A model generated the notes under the pieces. That model did not search any database. It saw nothing but the letters and a program-made list of their open reading frames with translations, and had not been told where the DNA came from. The translations under genes were made by a program, and so were the position numbers. From contig JAKACA010000014.1 of NCBI GenBank assembly GCA_021796455.1, forward strand, positions 1-37,733: 37,733 nucleotides of DNA, written 5' to 3'. Positions within the stretch are counted from its first letter, which is position 1; each line of letters opens with the position of its first letter. Shown here piece by piece: positions 1 through 7,107 of this stretch. The DNA is from Actinomycetes bacterium (GTDB lineage: Bacteria; Actinomycetota; Acidimicrobiia; Acidimicrobiales; Bog-793).

Positions 1-237
1 CGTGAACCCGACACCCAGCCGGCCGAGCACGTCGACTCCAACTCCCCTGCGGTAGAGGGCGTGGGGCCCTTGGTTCAAGACGAACCCTTCCCGCTCGTCG
101 CTTCGCGCCCGGCCCCCCGCCGCGCGCACGTCGCAGCACACGACCGACGCTCCACGTCGCGCCGCCACCGCCGCCGCGACAAGCCCGGCAAGCCCTGCTC
201 CGACCACCACCACCTCGACATCGACCCTGTCGCCCAC
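1..237 (-). CDS. FAD-dependent oxidoreductase, phytoene-desaturase-like (5' end only)
   Basis: This is the N-terminal 79 codons of a minus-strand gene that runs off the left edge. The translation begins with a hydrophobic beta strand followed by GAGLAGL, the dinucleotide-binding fingerprint of FAD oxidoreductases. It continues through a second strand and the segment GGRARS, then NQGPHALY, the arrangement typical of phytoene desaturase and amine-oxidase-like flavoproteins. I chose GTG at 237 because a GAGGAGG Shine-Dalgarno lies 6 nt upstream; GTG at 243 is in frame but directly abuts that site. The substrate cannot be told because the substrate-binding part is outside the window. The gene is divergent from the toxin-antitoxin pair at 577. 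Confidence 0.8.
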   Translation of the reverse strand, partial: MGDRVDVEVVVVGAGLAGLVAAAVAARRGASVVCCDVRAAGGRARSDEREGFVLNQGPHALYRRGVGVDVLGRLGVGFT

Positions 238-371
238 GGGCACCCTCCTCGATCTCGTCTCGACAATCCGACGCCGACGCCCGCCGTGTTGTGACACCCG
301 ATCGGCTCGGATCGCGTCGACCGCCACCCACAGGCCGTGCCGACGCCTGCCGTACGCTGCGGACCGTGGAG

Positions 372-399
372 GGGCGTGATCTGGGGACTGATCACGCCC
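372..399. promoter_or_regulatory. Perfect 10-bp inverted repeat in a divergent intergenic region
   Basis: GGGCGTGATC (372-381) and its exact reverse complement GATCACGCCC (390-399) are separated by 8 nt. The repeat lies between the minus-strand oxidoreductase and the plus-strand toxin gene. The rest of 238-576 shows no convincing ORF. It could be an operator or a hairpin in the leader of either transcript; the sequence does not distinguish these. Confidence 0.35.
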
Positions 400-576
400 G
401 GCGAGTGGAGCACTGCAGGCGTCAGGCGCGGCCGAGTGAACGAGAGCTTCCGGAACGGCCCGGCAGGCTTGCGGCGCTGCACTCCGAGGTCGCCATGGCT
501 GGCGAAAGCTTCGGCCAAGCCCAGTGCGCCGTCTGCCCCGCGCGTCGCTGGCTTTCTCGTACTACACTTATTCTGT

Positions 577-822
577 ATGGAGATCCACGACTCAGCCCGG
601 CGCCATGGCGTCGCCGACGAGGGCATCGAGCACGCGGTGGCCCACTCGGTCACCTGGGTCGAGCTGGGCGACGACCCCCAGCGCTACCTGCTCGCCGGAC
701 CCGACCGCGCCGGCAACATGCTTGAACCGGTCGTCTTGGACCTCGGGGGAGATGAGCTGGTGATCCACGCGATGGGACTTCGGCGCTCGACCGTCCAGGA
801 GCTCTTCGGAGACGAGTCATGA
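577..822 (+). CDS. Small toxin-like protein of a toxin-antitoxin pair (BrnT/RelE-like)
   Basis: An 81-residue protein starting at ATG 577 (MEIHDSARRH). It belongs by appearance to the small actinobacterial proteins that begin with an 'SARRHGV' helix, carry a 'GPDRAGNMLE' beta hairpin and end with 'VIHAMGLR'. These are usually encoded directly upstream of an RHH protein and are regarded as BrnT/RelE-like toxins. The stop overlaps the next start by 4 bp (ATGA), so the pair is translationally coupled with the toxin first, as in brnTA. There is no Shine-Dalgarno site; the AT-rich stretch at 561-576 just before the ATG could hold a -10 element for a leaderless mRNA. No catalytic residue can be assigned with certainty, and toxicity is inferred from gene order and family resemblance. 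Confidence 0.6.
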   Translation: MEIHDSARRHGVADEGIEHAVAHSVTWVELGDDPQRYLLAGPDRAGNMLEPVVLDLGGDELVIHAMGLRRSTVQELFGDES

Positions 823-1106
823 CCCAGAAGCACACGTGCGGACACACCACGAGCGGCGAGCCGATCACCGACGAGACGATCGAGCGGTTCGCCGAGGAAG
901 CCGAGCGCGGCTACGAGCCTGATCAGCTGAAGGGACGTCGCCGGGGACCTGGCCGGCCACCGCTCGGTGAGGCTGCCAAGTTAGTCGAGTCGGTGCGGCT
1001 GGACCCCGACCTTCGCGACGAAGTCGCCCGGCGGGCACAGACCGACGGCGTCACCGTCTCCGAGCTCATCCGCAGAGCCCTCCGCCAGTACCTCAAGAGC
1101 GCGTAG
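819..1106 (+). CDS. CopG-type ribbon-helix-helix antitoxin
   Basis: A 95-residue protein. The N-terminal half contains the segment EPITDETIERFAEEAERGYE and a basic proline-rich linker (KGRRRGPGRPPLGE). Residues about 55-95 form a ribbon-helix-helix: a strand (ESVRLDPDL), helix A (RDEVARRAQ), a turn (TDGVTVS) and helix B (ELIRRALRQYL). RHH antitoxins bind operator DNA as dimers and neutralise the toxin through an extension. Its start overlaps the stop of the toxin-like gene by 4 bp. Likely role: DNA-binding antitoxin and autorepressor of the pair. The inverted repeat at 372-399 lies roughly 200 bp upstream and is only a possible operator. Confidence 0.75.
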   Translation: MTQKHTCGHTTSGEPITDETIERFAEEAERGYEPDQLKGRRRGPGRPPLGEAAKLVESVRLDPDLRDEVARRAQTDGVTVSELIRRALRQYLKSA

Positions 1107-1935
1107 CGCCTGGAGCCAGCGTCTCTCGGGAGCTCGCACGCCGGGCCCACGTCAGTAGGGCAACCGCCCGGGAGGCTGGACAGGGCAGCCCGGTGACCAG
1201 CGGTTTCTTGTTCCGCCGCCCGTCGGAGATGCGGGTTTCTCGGGTGTCTTTCTCGGGGCCTTATCAACGCTGCGTACGCATGCGTATGCAGGGTGGCGCG
1301 ACGCGAGCGGCCTGTACGCTGCGACTTCGCGGTCGAGGCTTTCGCCGAGATGGCGTTGCATAGGGCAGCTCAGGGCGTGCGTACGCAGTGCACTGATCAA
1401 CGTCTCGGGCGGCCCCCGGGAGCCTCTGCCCGTTTGAGCTCTTGAGTCCCTCCGTCACCTGTCTCGGGTCGGGCGACCTCTATCGGAGAATTCAGCGGTC
1501 GGGTCTTGCAGGGCGGATTCGGCCGCGCCCAGTTGCTGGCTACGACGTCAACGGAAAGCGTTCGCAAATAGAGGCTGCCGTATTTGTGGCCCCCCGGGTT
1601 GATGATGATTGAGCCATGGCGATGGCACGCGTGTGGGATCAGCCAACGGTGGCCAGTTGCTGGTGGACCGCCGCGGTGGTACGCCTAACGTCGCCGGTAG
1701 CGAGGAGGTCGACAGTAGCGAGAAGGTCGAGAAGAGCGCGTCGTAAGATTGCCAGGACTGCGCTGGACGGCGCCGACGGTGCTTTTCCGCATGGCGCGCG
1801 GCTGGTACTCCGCGAGCACGGCCAGTCGGTCACGGTCTGCTCGGCGAAGTCGCCCCGTGCCCCGGCCGGGTCCATGAGTGAGCGGGCATAGCCCTCCATC
1901 CACTGACAGGTCCGAAATCGGCACAGTGCACTGCG
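1107..1935. other. Gene-poor stretch with repeated palindromes
   Basis: No ORF here has credible domain content or a ribosome-binding site. The palindrome TGCGTACGCA occurs twice, at 1271-1280 and 1378-1387, and the first copy is followed by a related TGCGTATGCA (1281-1290). An imperfect 18-bp tandem duplication sits at 1697-1732 (GTAGCGAGGAGGTCGACA then GTAGCGAGAAGGTCGAGA). With the decayed toxin-antitoxin remnant downstream, this looks like a degraded accessory region. Confidence 0.4.
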
Positions 1936-2100
1936 TGGACGACGACTCTGCCGTTGACTGAGGCCGAAGCGAGGCGCACCGAGCTGGTTGAGGAGATAGC
2001 CGCGACGCACGCGCGGGCTACCATCACCCGCCACCGGCGGCCGGCGGTCGTGCTGCCGTGGGTCGAGGACATCGAGCGCTTGCAATCGACTCTGTTCCGG
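1936..2100 (+). pseudogene. Decayed Phd/YefM-type antitoxin
   Basis: Reading 1936-2100 gives W-TTTLPLTEAEARRTELV, then EEIAATHARATITRHRRPA and VVLPWVEDIERLQSTL. That is the ordinary layout of a Phd/YefM antitoxin: an 'LPLTEAR' start, a 'THxxxTITRxGRPAVVL' beta hairpin and an 'EDIExLxxTL' helix. The initiator position is TGG; one extra G in GTGGACGACG appears to have removed a GTG start, because GTG-ACG-ACG-ACT would restore it. Downstream the frame loses homology and runs into the toxin remnant in another frame. The toxin-neutralising C-terminus and the junction with the toxin gene are therefore missing. A short product from TTG 1954 is possible but unlikely to function. Confidence 0.7.
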
Positions 2101-2102
2101 CC

Positions 2103-2219
2103 GGGCTGCACGGCGCTATTCGGGGTGGCTATCGGGTGCTGTACGAGGTCGACGACGAACAACAGGCGGTCGCGGTGGTGCGTGTAGCGCCTCGTGCCGA
2201 CGCGTGCGTCCCAAAGTGA
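2103..2219 (+). pseudogene. RelE/ParE-family toxin remnant (C-terminal part)
   Basis: The frame ending at TGA 2217-2219 encodes GLHGAIRGGYRVLYEVDD, then EQQAVAVVRVAPRADA. This matches the C-terminal beta sheet of RelE-type toxins, where '(G)xYRVLYEVDDxxxxVxVxxVxHRxxAY' is the standard pattern; the usual HR dipeptide is PR here. Only 39 codons survive. There is no start, and the N-terminal half that should follow the antitoxin is absent. Antitoxin and toxin fragments lie in the correct order and on the same strand but in different frames, so this is one decayed operon with an internal deletion. Confidence 0.72.
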
Positions 2220-2933
2220 CAGCGTCTTCTTGTCGTTCCGACCCGTAGCTCGCGGGTGGGGAAGCGGCGGGGCGGGCCAATCGGGTTTGGCGGCTGCTCG
2301 GCCATTCCGACCCCTCGCTCGCCGTCCGGGTGTAGAACCACGCCGTCGAGGAGCGGAGCCGAGTCGCTGCCGCCATCACGGCGGCGTCCCCGGTTCGGCG
2401 TCGCCGACCCTAATGCCCGCTATGGATGGACAGGCTGGGCAGGCTGCCGGATATTGATATCTGCAAATGCTGATGCCTGCATATGCATTCATTTGGACGT
2501 CTGCACATCTGCGCTACACCCTGTTGTTGCCGACGCTGGCCCACAGGGCTCTGAGACCGAAGGGTCGATCCTCATGGAGGATGAGCGACCGTTCGACCTT
2601 TTCGCTGACTTTGGGAAAGTCGGGGTCCTCCGGCATGAATGTTGGTGCCCGAGGGGAGCCCGTGCCCGGGGATCCGCCCTGGAGCAGGGCAGGCGTACCG
2701 CCCACGGTCGTCTAGCAGCCGGTTCCAAGTCGGCCGCGAGTCCCCCCGCTGCGCTTCGGCCCTGCGGACGGCCCTGCGCTTCGGCCGTGTGGACGGCCCA
2801 GCAGACGGCCCTGCGCTTCGGACTTGACCCGACCCGCCGGCTGCATTTCGGCCCTCAGGCAGGCTGACGGGCGAGCCGGTGATGGGGCGGCTCAGATACA
2901 CGGGGCTCGATGCGACCTCAGTGTTGATTGAGT
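2220..2933. other. Non-coding stretch with repeats, an AT-rich island and a hairpin
   Basis: No convincing gene. A 203-codon open frame exists at 2256-2867 but has repeat-driven, low-complexity composition. About 2448-2520 is a markedly AT-richer island with the palindrome TGCATATGCA (2478-2487) and several TGCA steps. At 2563-2590 a hairpin can form: GGTCG pairs with CGACC and CTCAT with ATGAG around a GGAGG loop, with a 3-nt bulge. The kinase promoter should lie near the end of this stretch, but I cannot identify it. Confidence 0.35.
2749..2851. repeat. Interspersed short repeat, CTGCGCTTCGG
   Basis: The 11-mer CTGCGCTTCGG occurs exactly at 2749-2759, 2774-2784 and 2811-2821, with a degenerate copy CTGCATTTCGG at 2841-2851. 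Spacings are 25, 37 and 30 bp. The spacers share GGACGGCCC or AGACGGCCC. Spacer lengths vary and there is no conserved palindrome, so this is not a CRISPR array. It lies in non-coding DNA 80-185 bp upstream of the kinase gene. Confidence 0.6.
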
Positions 2934-4067
2934 ATGGTCAGAATCATGTCGAAGCGGCGGTCGTCTCCATTCGAGGAGTCGAGGCTTCTTGACGCGATCT
3001 TGTCCCTCGGGTCCGACCTCGAGCTTGACGGCGTGCTCAAGCGGATAGTCGCCGCTGCGTGCGAGCTTACAGAGGCCACCTACTGCGCCCTCGGCGTGCT
3101 CAACCCGACAGGTGATGCAATCGCTCAGTTCGTTACCTATGGCCTGTCGCCTGAGGAGGAGGCGCAGGTCGGGGACAGGCCTACGGGACGTGGTGTGCTC
3201 GGCCTGCTCTTGCGCGATCCGCGCCCGATTCGCTTGGCGGATCTGTCCGCGCATCCGATGTCGGCAGGCTTCCCGCCCAATCACCCTCAGATGCACTCCT
3301 TCCTTGGCGTGCCGATAAGGGTAAGAGGCGTCGTGTTCGGCAACCTGTACCTGACCGAGAAGCGTGGAGGTCGCGATTTCAGCGAGCACGACGAGAGGCT
3401 GCTGTCGGCGCTGGCTGCAGCCGCCGGCGTTTCGATCGACAACGTCGCCCTGCATCAGCGCCTAGGTGAGATGGCGCTATTTGCAGACCGGGAGCGCATT
3501 GCCAGAGACCTCCATGACACGGTGATCCAGCGTCTTTTCGCCATCGGTCTGAGTCTCCAAGGGCTGTGCAGGCTCGTGGAGCCACCAAGTGCCGCGGCGC
3601 GCATCGAGGCGGCAGTCGACGAGCTCGACCTCACGATCGCCGATGTCCGAAGCACGATCTTCGAGCTCGAGACCCGGAGTCCGGCAGGTGCGCAGGCCGA
3701 GATCACAAGGACCATCAACGACGCGCGCCACGCACTCGGGTTCCTACCCCGTGTCGCCTTCGAAGGCCCGCTCGATACTGCGGCCGGGAGCGAGGTACTG
3801 AAGGAAGCAGTTGCAGTGGTGCGCGAGGCGTTGTCCAACGCGGCTCGACATGCGCGCGCGAGCCGAGTCGAGGTTGTGGTGGCTGCCAAGGCCGACGAGC
3901 TGGAGGTCAGCATCAGGGACGATGGGGTCGGGATGAGACCCCCGGTTGCCTCCGGTGGCCACGGCCTGCGGAACATGGCAGCGCGCGCAGAAAGGCTCGG
4001 TGGCACCGTCGAGGTGCATTCCGAGCCCGGGCAAGGCACGACGATCACCTGGAGGGTTCCACTTTAG
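2934..4067 (+). CDS. DosS/DevS-like GAF sensor histidine kinase, predicted haem-binding
   Basis: A soluble kinase of 377 residues. Residues about 17-175 are one GAF domain, close in sequence to GAF-A of mycobacterial DosS. DosS binds haem there through His149 with Tyr171 on the distal side. Here NHPQM supplies His117 and FGNLYLTEK supplies Tyr139, the same 22-residue spacing. The kinase core follows: an H-box RERIARDLHDTVIQRL with phospho-acceptor His194, an N-box EALSNAARHA, and G-boxes DDGVGM and GHGLRNMAARAERLGG. This is the HisKA_3/HATPase type that normally phosphorylates NarL/DosR-type regulators. DosS has two GAF domains and this protein has one. Start ATG 2934 or 2946; neither has a clear Shine-Dalgarno. 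No NarL-type regulator lies nearby. Likely role: oxygen, NO, CO or redox sensing for the stress genes that follow. Confidence 0.88.
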   Translation: MVRIMSKRRSSPFEESRLLDAILSLGSDLELDGVLKRIVAAACELTEATYCALGVLNPTGDAIAQFVTYGLSPEEEAQVGDRPTGRGVLGLLLRDPRPIRLADLSAHPMSAGFPPNHPQMHSFLGVPIRVRGVVFGNLYLTEKRGGRDFSEHDERLLSALAAAAGVSIDNVALHQRLGEMALFADRERIARDLHDTVIQRLFAIGLSLQGLCRLVEPPSAAARIEAAVDELDLTIADVRSTIFELETRSPAGAQAEITRTINDARHALGFLPRVAFEGPLDTAAGSEVLKEAVAVVREALSNAARHARASRVEVVVAAKADELEVSIRDDGVGMRPPVASGGHGLRNMAARAERLGGTVEVHSEPGQGTTITWRVPL

Positions 4068-4084
4068 CGCTGGCAGCGCCAGCG
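4068..4084 (+). terminator. Stem-loop directly after the kinase stop codon
   Basis: CGCTGGC (4068-4074) and GCCAGCG (4078-4084) form a perfect 7-bp stem with a 3-nt loop, immediately after the TAG stop at 4065-4067. No U-tract follows, as is common in GC-rich actinobacteria. Confidence 0.5.
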
Positions 4085-4318
4085 GTTCGTGGTGGGCGTA
4101 CCCTCGATGCTGTCCGAACCCATATGCGATGGCACAGTGGTGGTAGAAGCTGGGCCAAGTGCCGTCCGGTGGCTATCCGATGTGTCATTTGGCCCTATCA
4201 GGCTGCACCTCCAAGCGCCACCATGATTACGACGTGAGTTTGGAGAAGGTCGGCGATCCGGAACGCACCGCTGCGCTCCGTAGCTGGCTGAGCCTCGAGA
4301 GAGACGGGAGGCCCAGGC

Positions 4319-4804
4319 ATGAGCAGTGCACCGAGGCGCGACCCGTCCGGCTCCGATCACGGCACGGCAGGCGCCGGAGCCACCCCCTCGCGCCGCCGCC
4401 ATGCCGTGTTCGTGAACGACTTTCTCCATCTCGAGCGCTCCTTCGAGGAGCTGGCACCAGAGTTGCTGGACCATCGCGGAGAGTGGCGGGAGGCAGCCAT
4501 CCGGTCGGCCCAGCGCCAGCGGTTCGACGCGGTCATCGGCGAGGCCCGTAGAGGAGAGACCAGCGTGATAGTGCCTGTCCGCCTCGAGCCGGCCGCCTTC
4601 GAGCGACTCCTGCCCTGGCTCGATGCGGACATTGAGCTCTTCGAGGCAGGAGAGGGTTACAGCCGCCTATCGGTGAGCGGTCGCTATCTCGTGCCGCTGT
4701 CCCAGCTCGGGGCCGCTCTTGATCGTGTCGCGCTGCACCGGGTGGCCGAGACGGCGGTTCGGAAATTCCTCTCCGAGATCGCCGATGCTCTGGGGCCGAG
4801 ATGA
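4319..4804 (+). CDS. SRPBCC-like small protein of unknown function
   Basis: A 161-residue soluble protein. Start ATG 4319 has GGAGG 7 nt upstream. The first 25 residues are low-complexity and charged. The C-terminal half reads RLSVSGRYLVPLSQLGAALD followed by RVALHRVAETAVRKFLSEIA. This resembles the 'LSGxYxPPLGxLGxxLDRxLLHRVAExTVxxFL' signature of small actinobacterial proteins with a START/SRPBCC-like fold, often found near universal stress genes. I do not know its ligand. It is convergent with the nitroreductase gene, separated by 16 bp, and lies in the stress cluster downstream of the kinase. The assignment rests on the C-terminal signature only. Confidence 0.6.
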   Translation: MSSAPRRDPSGSDHGTAGAGATPSRRRHAVFVNDFLHLERSFEELAPELLDHRGEWREAAIRSAQRQRFDAVIGEARRGETSVIVPVRLEPAAFERLLPWLDADIELFEAGEGYSRLSVSGRYLVPLSQLGAALDRVALHRVAETAVRKFLSEIADALGPR

Positions 4805-4820
4805 CCACCGGACCCTGGTC

Positions 4821-5828
4821 TCATGGATCAGGCAGGTCCAAGACCAAGTCCACCGGACGACGCGGCGTGCTCGGGTGTCCGTGGGCATATCCCATTCGCA
4901 GGACGATCTGAGGGTGTCCAACGAGGCCAAGACCAGCCGTGAGCATGGCGCGAACCGAAGGGACCTCGGTCACCTGTGTCATAGGTGAGGCCTGTACGCC
5001 GAAGGCGGCGGCCTCGAGGAGCAACCGACCGAGAGCCTGACCGGCCTGCAGCCAGGCACGCGCGTCGTCCTCGGGGGTACCGATGATGCATACGAGGGGG
5101 TGCTCGGCGGGCGGGGGCTCCTTTGGCGGGCGGTCCGCCGCCGAGGCACGCGGCACCTCGACGTCGCTCTCCATCTCTCGCAGCCGGAAGGAGGATGCCC
5201 TTTCCTGGGTCGAGACGGTCGCGTCCGGCGGAATTCCGTCGCGCGAGCTCTGGGGCCGGTGCAGCCAGGTGGTGAGCTCAGATTCGTATCGGCTGTCGTG
5301 CCGTTCGATCTCGTCGGAGCGCGCGAGCAGGACGGCCAGGGTCACCTCGTCTTCTCGGTCCCCAAGCACCCGAAGCCAGGTCCCCACTTCCGCCACCGTC
5401 TCTTCGAGACGCACCACGAGCTCATCCGGCACCGGTGTGTCGTCGAAGCGCTCACGGGCCGTGTAGCGGTCGGGAACCGCGGCGATGAGCTGGAGTTCCT
5501 CGTCGGTGGGCGGTTCCTCATTCCCGATACCAATGAGCGCGAGCAGGTCACTCCGATCGACGTCGGGGAAGAGAGTGACGGCGCACGACAGGCCGAGAGC
5601 GCGGACGGCAATTCGGGCAAACTCGATGGCTGCGCCGCAGCTCATGTGGAGCTCTCGGCCCTCGGGGTCGATCACCTCCAGCACGCGTTCTCGGTCTGCC
5701 AAGACAGCGATGCCGGTGATCTTTCCGTCTGGCTCGGCACGGCCAGCGAAGTGCCAAGGCTGGGTGTTGTGGACCGAGGGGGCACGGGTTGCCACCTCGA
5801 CGACGTGTCGCAGCGCTTCGGCGTTCAT
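4821..5828 (-). CDS. Acg-type FMN nitroreductase-fold protein
   Basis: A 335-residue protein. It starts MNAEALRHVVEVATRAPSVH and continues NTQPWHF; the 'RAPSxHNTQPW' box marks the Acg/Rv2032 branch of the nitroreductase family. Acg proteins have two tandem nitroreductase half-domains and bind FMN; in M. tuberculosis acg is adjacent to hspX in the DosR regulon. The C-terminal half has ARAWLQAGQALGRLLLEAAA and PQIVLRMGY, the usual second-half motifs. I place the start at ATG 5828, preceded by AGAGGA at a proper distance, rather than at an upstream in-frame codon (5861). It lies downstream of and parallel to the alcohol dehydrogenase, with a 123-bp gap. Probable role: flavin protein of hypoxic or redox stress; nitro-reduction itself is not established for Acg. 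Confidence 0.87.
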   Translation of the reverse strand: MNAEALRHVVEVATRAPSVHNTQPWHFAGRAEPDGKITGIAVLADRERVLEVIDPEGRELHMSCGAAIEFARIAVRALGLSCAVTLFPDVDRSDLLALIGIGNEEPPTDEELQLIAAVPDRYTARERFDDTPVPDELVVRLEETVAEVGTWLRVLGDREDEVTLAVLLARSDEIERHDSRYESELTTWLHRPQSSRDGIPPDATVSTQERASSFRLREMESDVEVPRASAADRPPKEPPPAEHPLVCIIGTPEDDARAWLQAGQALGRLLLEAAAFGVQASPMTQVTEVPSVRAMLTAGLGLVGHPQIVLRMGYAHGHPSTPRRPVDLVLDLPDP

Positions 5829-5951
5829 GGAGTCCTCTCTATGGGAGCCACGCTGACGCAAATACCGGCAATAGTCAATCCTAAAATGGTCCGAGAGCGG
5901 GTCGGGGCGTGATCCGGGCCATCACGGCGGCCCAGGCCCCGAGGTGACACG

Positions 5952-6983
5952 CTAACTACCGGAAGCCGGGAAGACGAGAACGGCCGCCCCCTGCACCCGG
6001 TCCTGGGCGAGGTCGAGGAGGGCAGTGTTCGCGTCTTCGAAAGGGTAGGGAGTCGTTGTCACCTTGATGTCGATGCGCGCGGCGATCTCAAGGAAGTCGC
6101 GGCCGTCTTTCCGGGTGTTTGCCGTGACACTGCGCACAGTCCTCTCCCCGAATAGGTGGCTGGCGTAGTTGAGCCGCGGGATGTCGCTCAGGTGGATTCC
6201 CGCGATGGCGAGCGTCCCCCCGCGGTCGAGGGCAGCAAGGCAGGTCGGAACAAGGTCCCCAACAGGCGCGAACAACACGGCGGCATCGAGCGGCTCGGGG
6301 GGATGATCGTAGGCTCCGCCGGCGCTGGCACACCCAAGCCCAAGCGCGAGCTGCTGAGCCTCTGGCGATCGCGTCAGCACATGGACGGTCCCGCCCTCGG
6401 CCAAAGCCACCTGCGCAGTGAGGTGAGCCGAAGCACCGAAGCCGTATATGCCGAGCACACCTCCTCGGCGGAGGCTCGAGCGACGGAGGGAGCGGTAGCC
6501 GATGATCCCGGCGCACAGGAGTGGGGCCACGGTGGCGTCATCGAAACCCTGCGGTAAGCGGTAGGCGAAGTCTTCGTCGGCCAGGGCGTACTCGGCGTAG
6601 CCGCCGTCCCGATCCCATCCAGTGAAGCTAGGAGAGACGCAGAGGTTCTCGTTCCCGCGGCGGCAAAAGCGGCACACGCCGCACGTACTCGCGAGCCAAG
6701 CCACCCCGATCCTGTCGCCCAAGTCGAACCTGCCGGAAGCTTGCGGCCCGAGGCGATCGACCACACCGACGATCTCATGTCCAGGTACCGTGAGCGGCAG
6801 GCGCGGGGCCAGGTCTCCTTCGGCTAGGTGGAGGTCGGTACGGCAGACGCCGCACGAGTGCACGCGCACGAGGATCTGGCCGATACCGGGGTCTGGTACC
6901 GGACGCTCCACCAACCGGAGCGGGTGGGACTCGATGGGCCCGGGACTGTCGACAGCAAAGGCACGCATCATCGCTCTTGCCAT
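5952..6983 (-). CDS. Zinc-dependent alcohol dehydrogenase (MDR family)
   Basis: A 343-residue medium-chain dehydrogenase. Catalytic zinc ligands are visible as CGVCRTD (Cys44) and PGHE (His69). The structural zinc site is complete (Cys101, 104, 107, 115 in CGVCRFCRRGNENLC). The Rossmann domain has GIYGFGASAH. It resembles the AdhA/AdhP-type enzymes that interconvert primary alcohols and aldehydes with NAD(P). The family usually begins directly at MRAF, so the true start may be ATG 6971 or 6968 instead of 6983; neither has a strong ribosome site. It is divergent from the universal stress gene at 7108 and upstream of the Acg-type gene, so hypoxic fermentation or aldehyde detoxification fits the context. 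Confidence 0.88.
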   Translation of the reverse strand: MARAMMRAFAVDSPGPIESHPLRLVERPVPDPGIGQILVRVHSCGVCRTDLHLAEGDLAPRLPLTVPGHEIVGVVDRLGPQASGRFDLGDRIGVAWLASTCGVCRFCRRGNENLCVSPSFTGWDRDGGYAEYALADEDFAYRLPQGFDDATVAPLLCAGIIGYRSLRRSSLRRGGVLGIYGFGASAHLTAQVALAEGGTVHVLTRSPEAQQLALGLGCASAGGAYDHPPEPLDAAVLFAPVGDLVPTCLAALDRGGTLAIAGIHLSDIPRLNYASHLFGERTVRSVTANTRKDGRDFLEIAARIDIKVTTTPYPFEDANTALLDLAQDRVQGAAVLVFPASGS

Positions 6984-6993
6984 GTCAGAGATA

Positions 6994-7014
6994 TTGCGCT
7001 CCCTCCGGGGGCAA
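6994..7014. promoter_or_regulatory. Near-palindrome between divergent dehydrogenase and stress genes
   Basis: The 21-bp sequence TTGCGCTCCCTCC then GGGGGCAA is a partial palindrome, with TTGC/GCAA ends and two further C:G matches per arm. It sits 10 bp upstream of the dehydrogenase start and 94 bp upstream of the stress-protein start. Position and symmetry suit a regulator site shared by both genes. It does not match the mycobacterial DosR box (GGGACT/AGTCCC halves). A second perfect small palindrome, CTCGTAACGAG, is at 7062-7072. Confidence 0.3.
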
Positions 7015-7107
7015 TTCTAGAGCCGTAAGACTCTGGCGGTCACGGTCGAGTGCAAGGCATTCTCGTAACGAGGTAGCAGGGTCGGCTGCAGGAATAGGAG
7101 ACCGGAG

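Noticed and set aside
1639-2085. Minus-strand open frame with a segment vaguely like a tyrosine-recombinase N-terminus (LMDPAGARGDFAEQ)
   Set aside because: Similarity too short, no catalytic RHRY residues, and it lies antisense to the antitoxin remnant.
2749-2851. Possible CRISPR array
   Set aside because: Repeats are 11 bp with spacing of 25-37 bp, not palindromic, and no cas gene is present.
2256-2867. 203-codon open frame before the kinase
   Set aside because: Low-complexity and repeat-derived; its ATG lacks a ribosome site and no family resemblance is visible.
4085-4318. DosR-box-like sequence around TGGGCCAAGTGCCG and TTTGGCCCTA
   Set aside because: Neither forms the GGGACT/AGTCCC palindrome, and the matches are no better than expected in GC-rich DNA.
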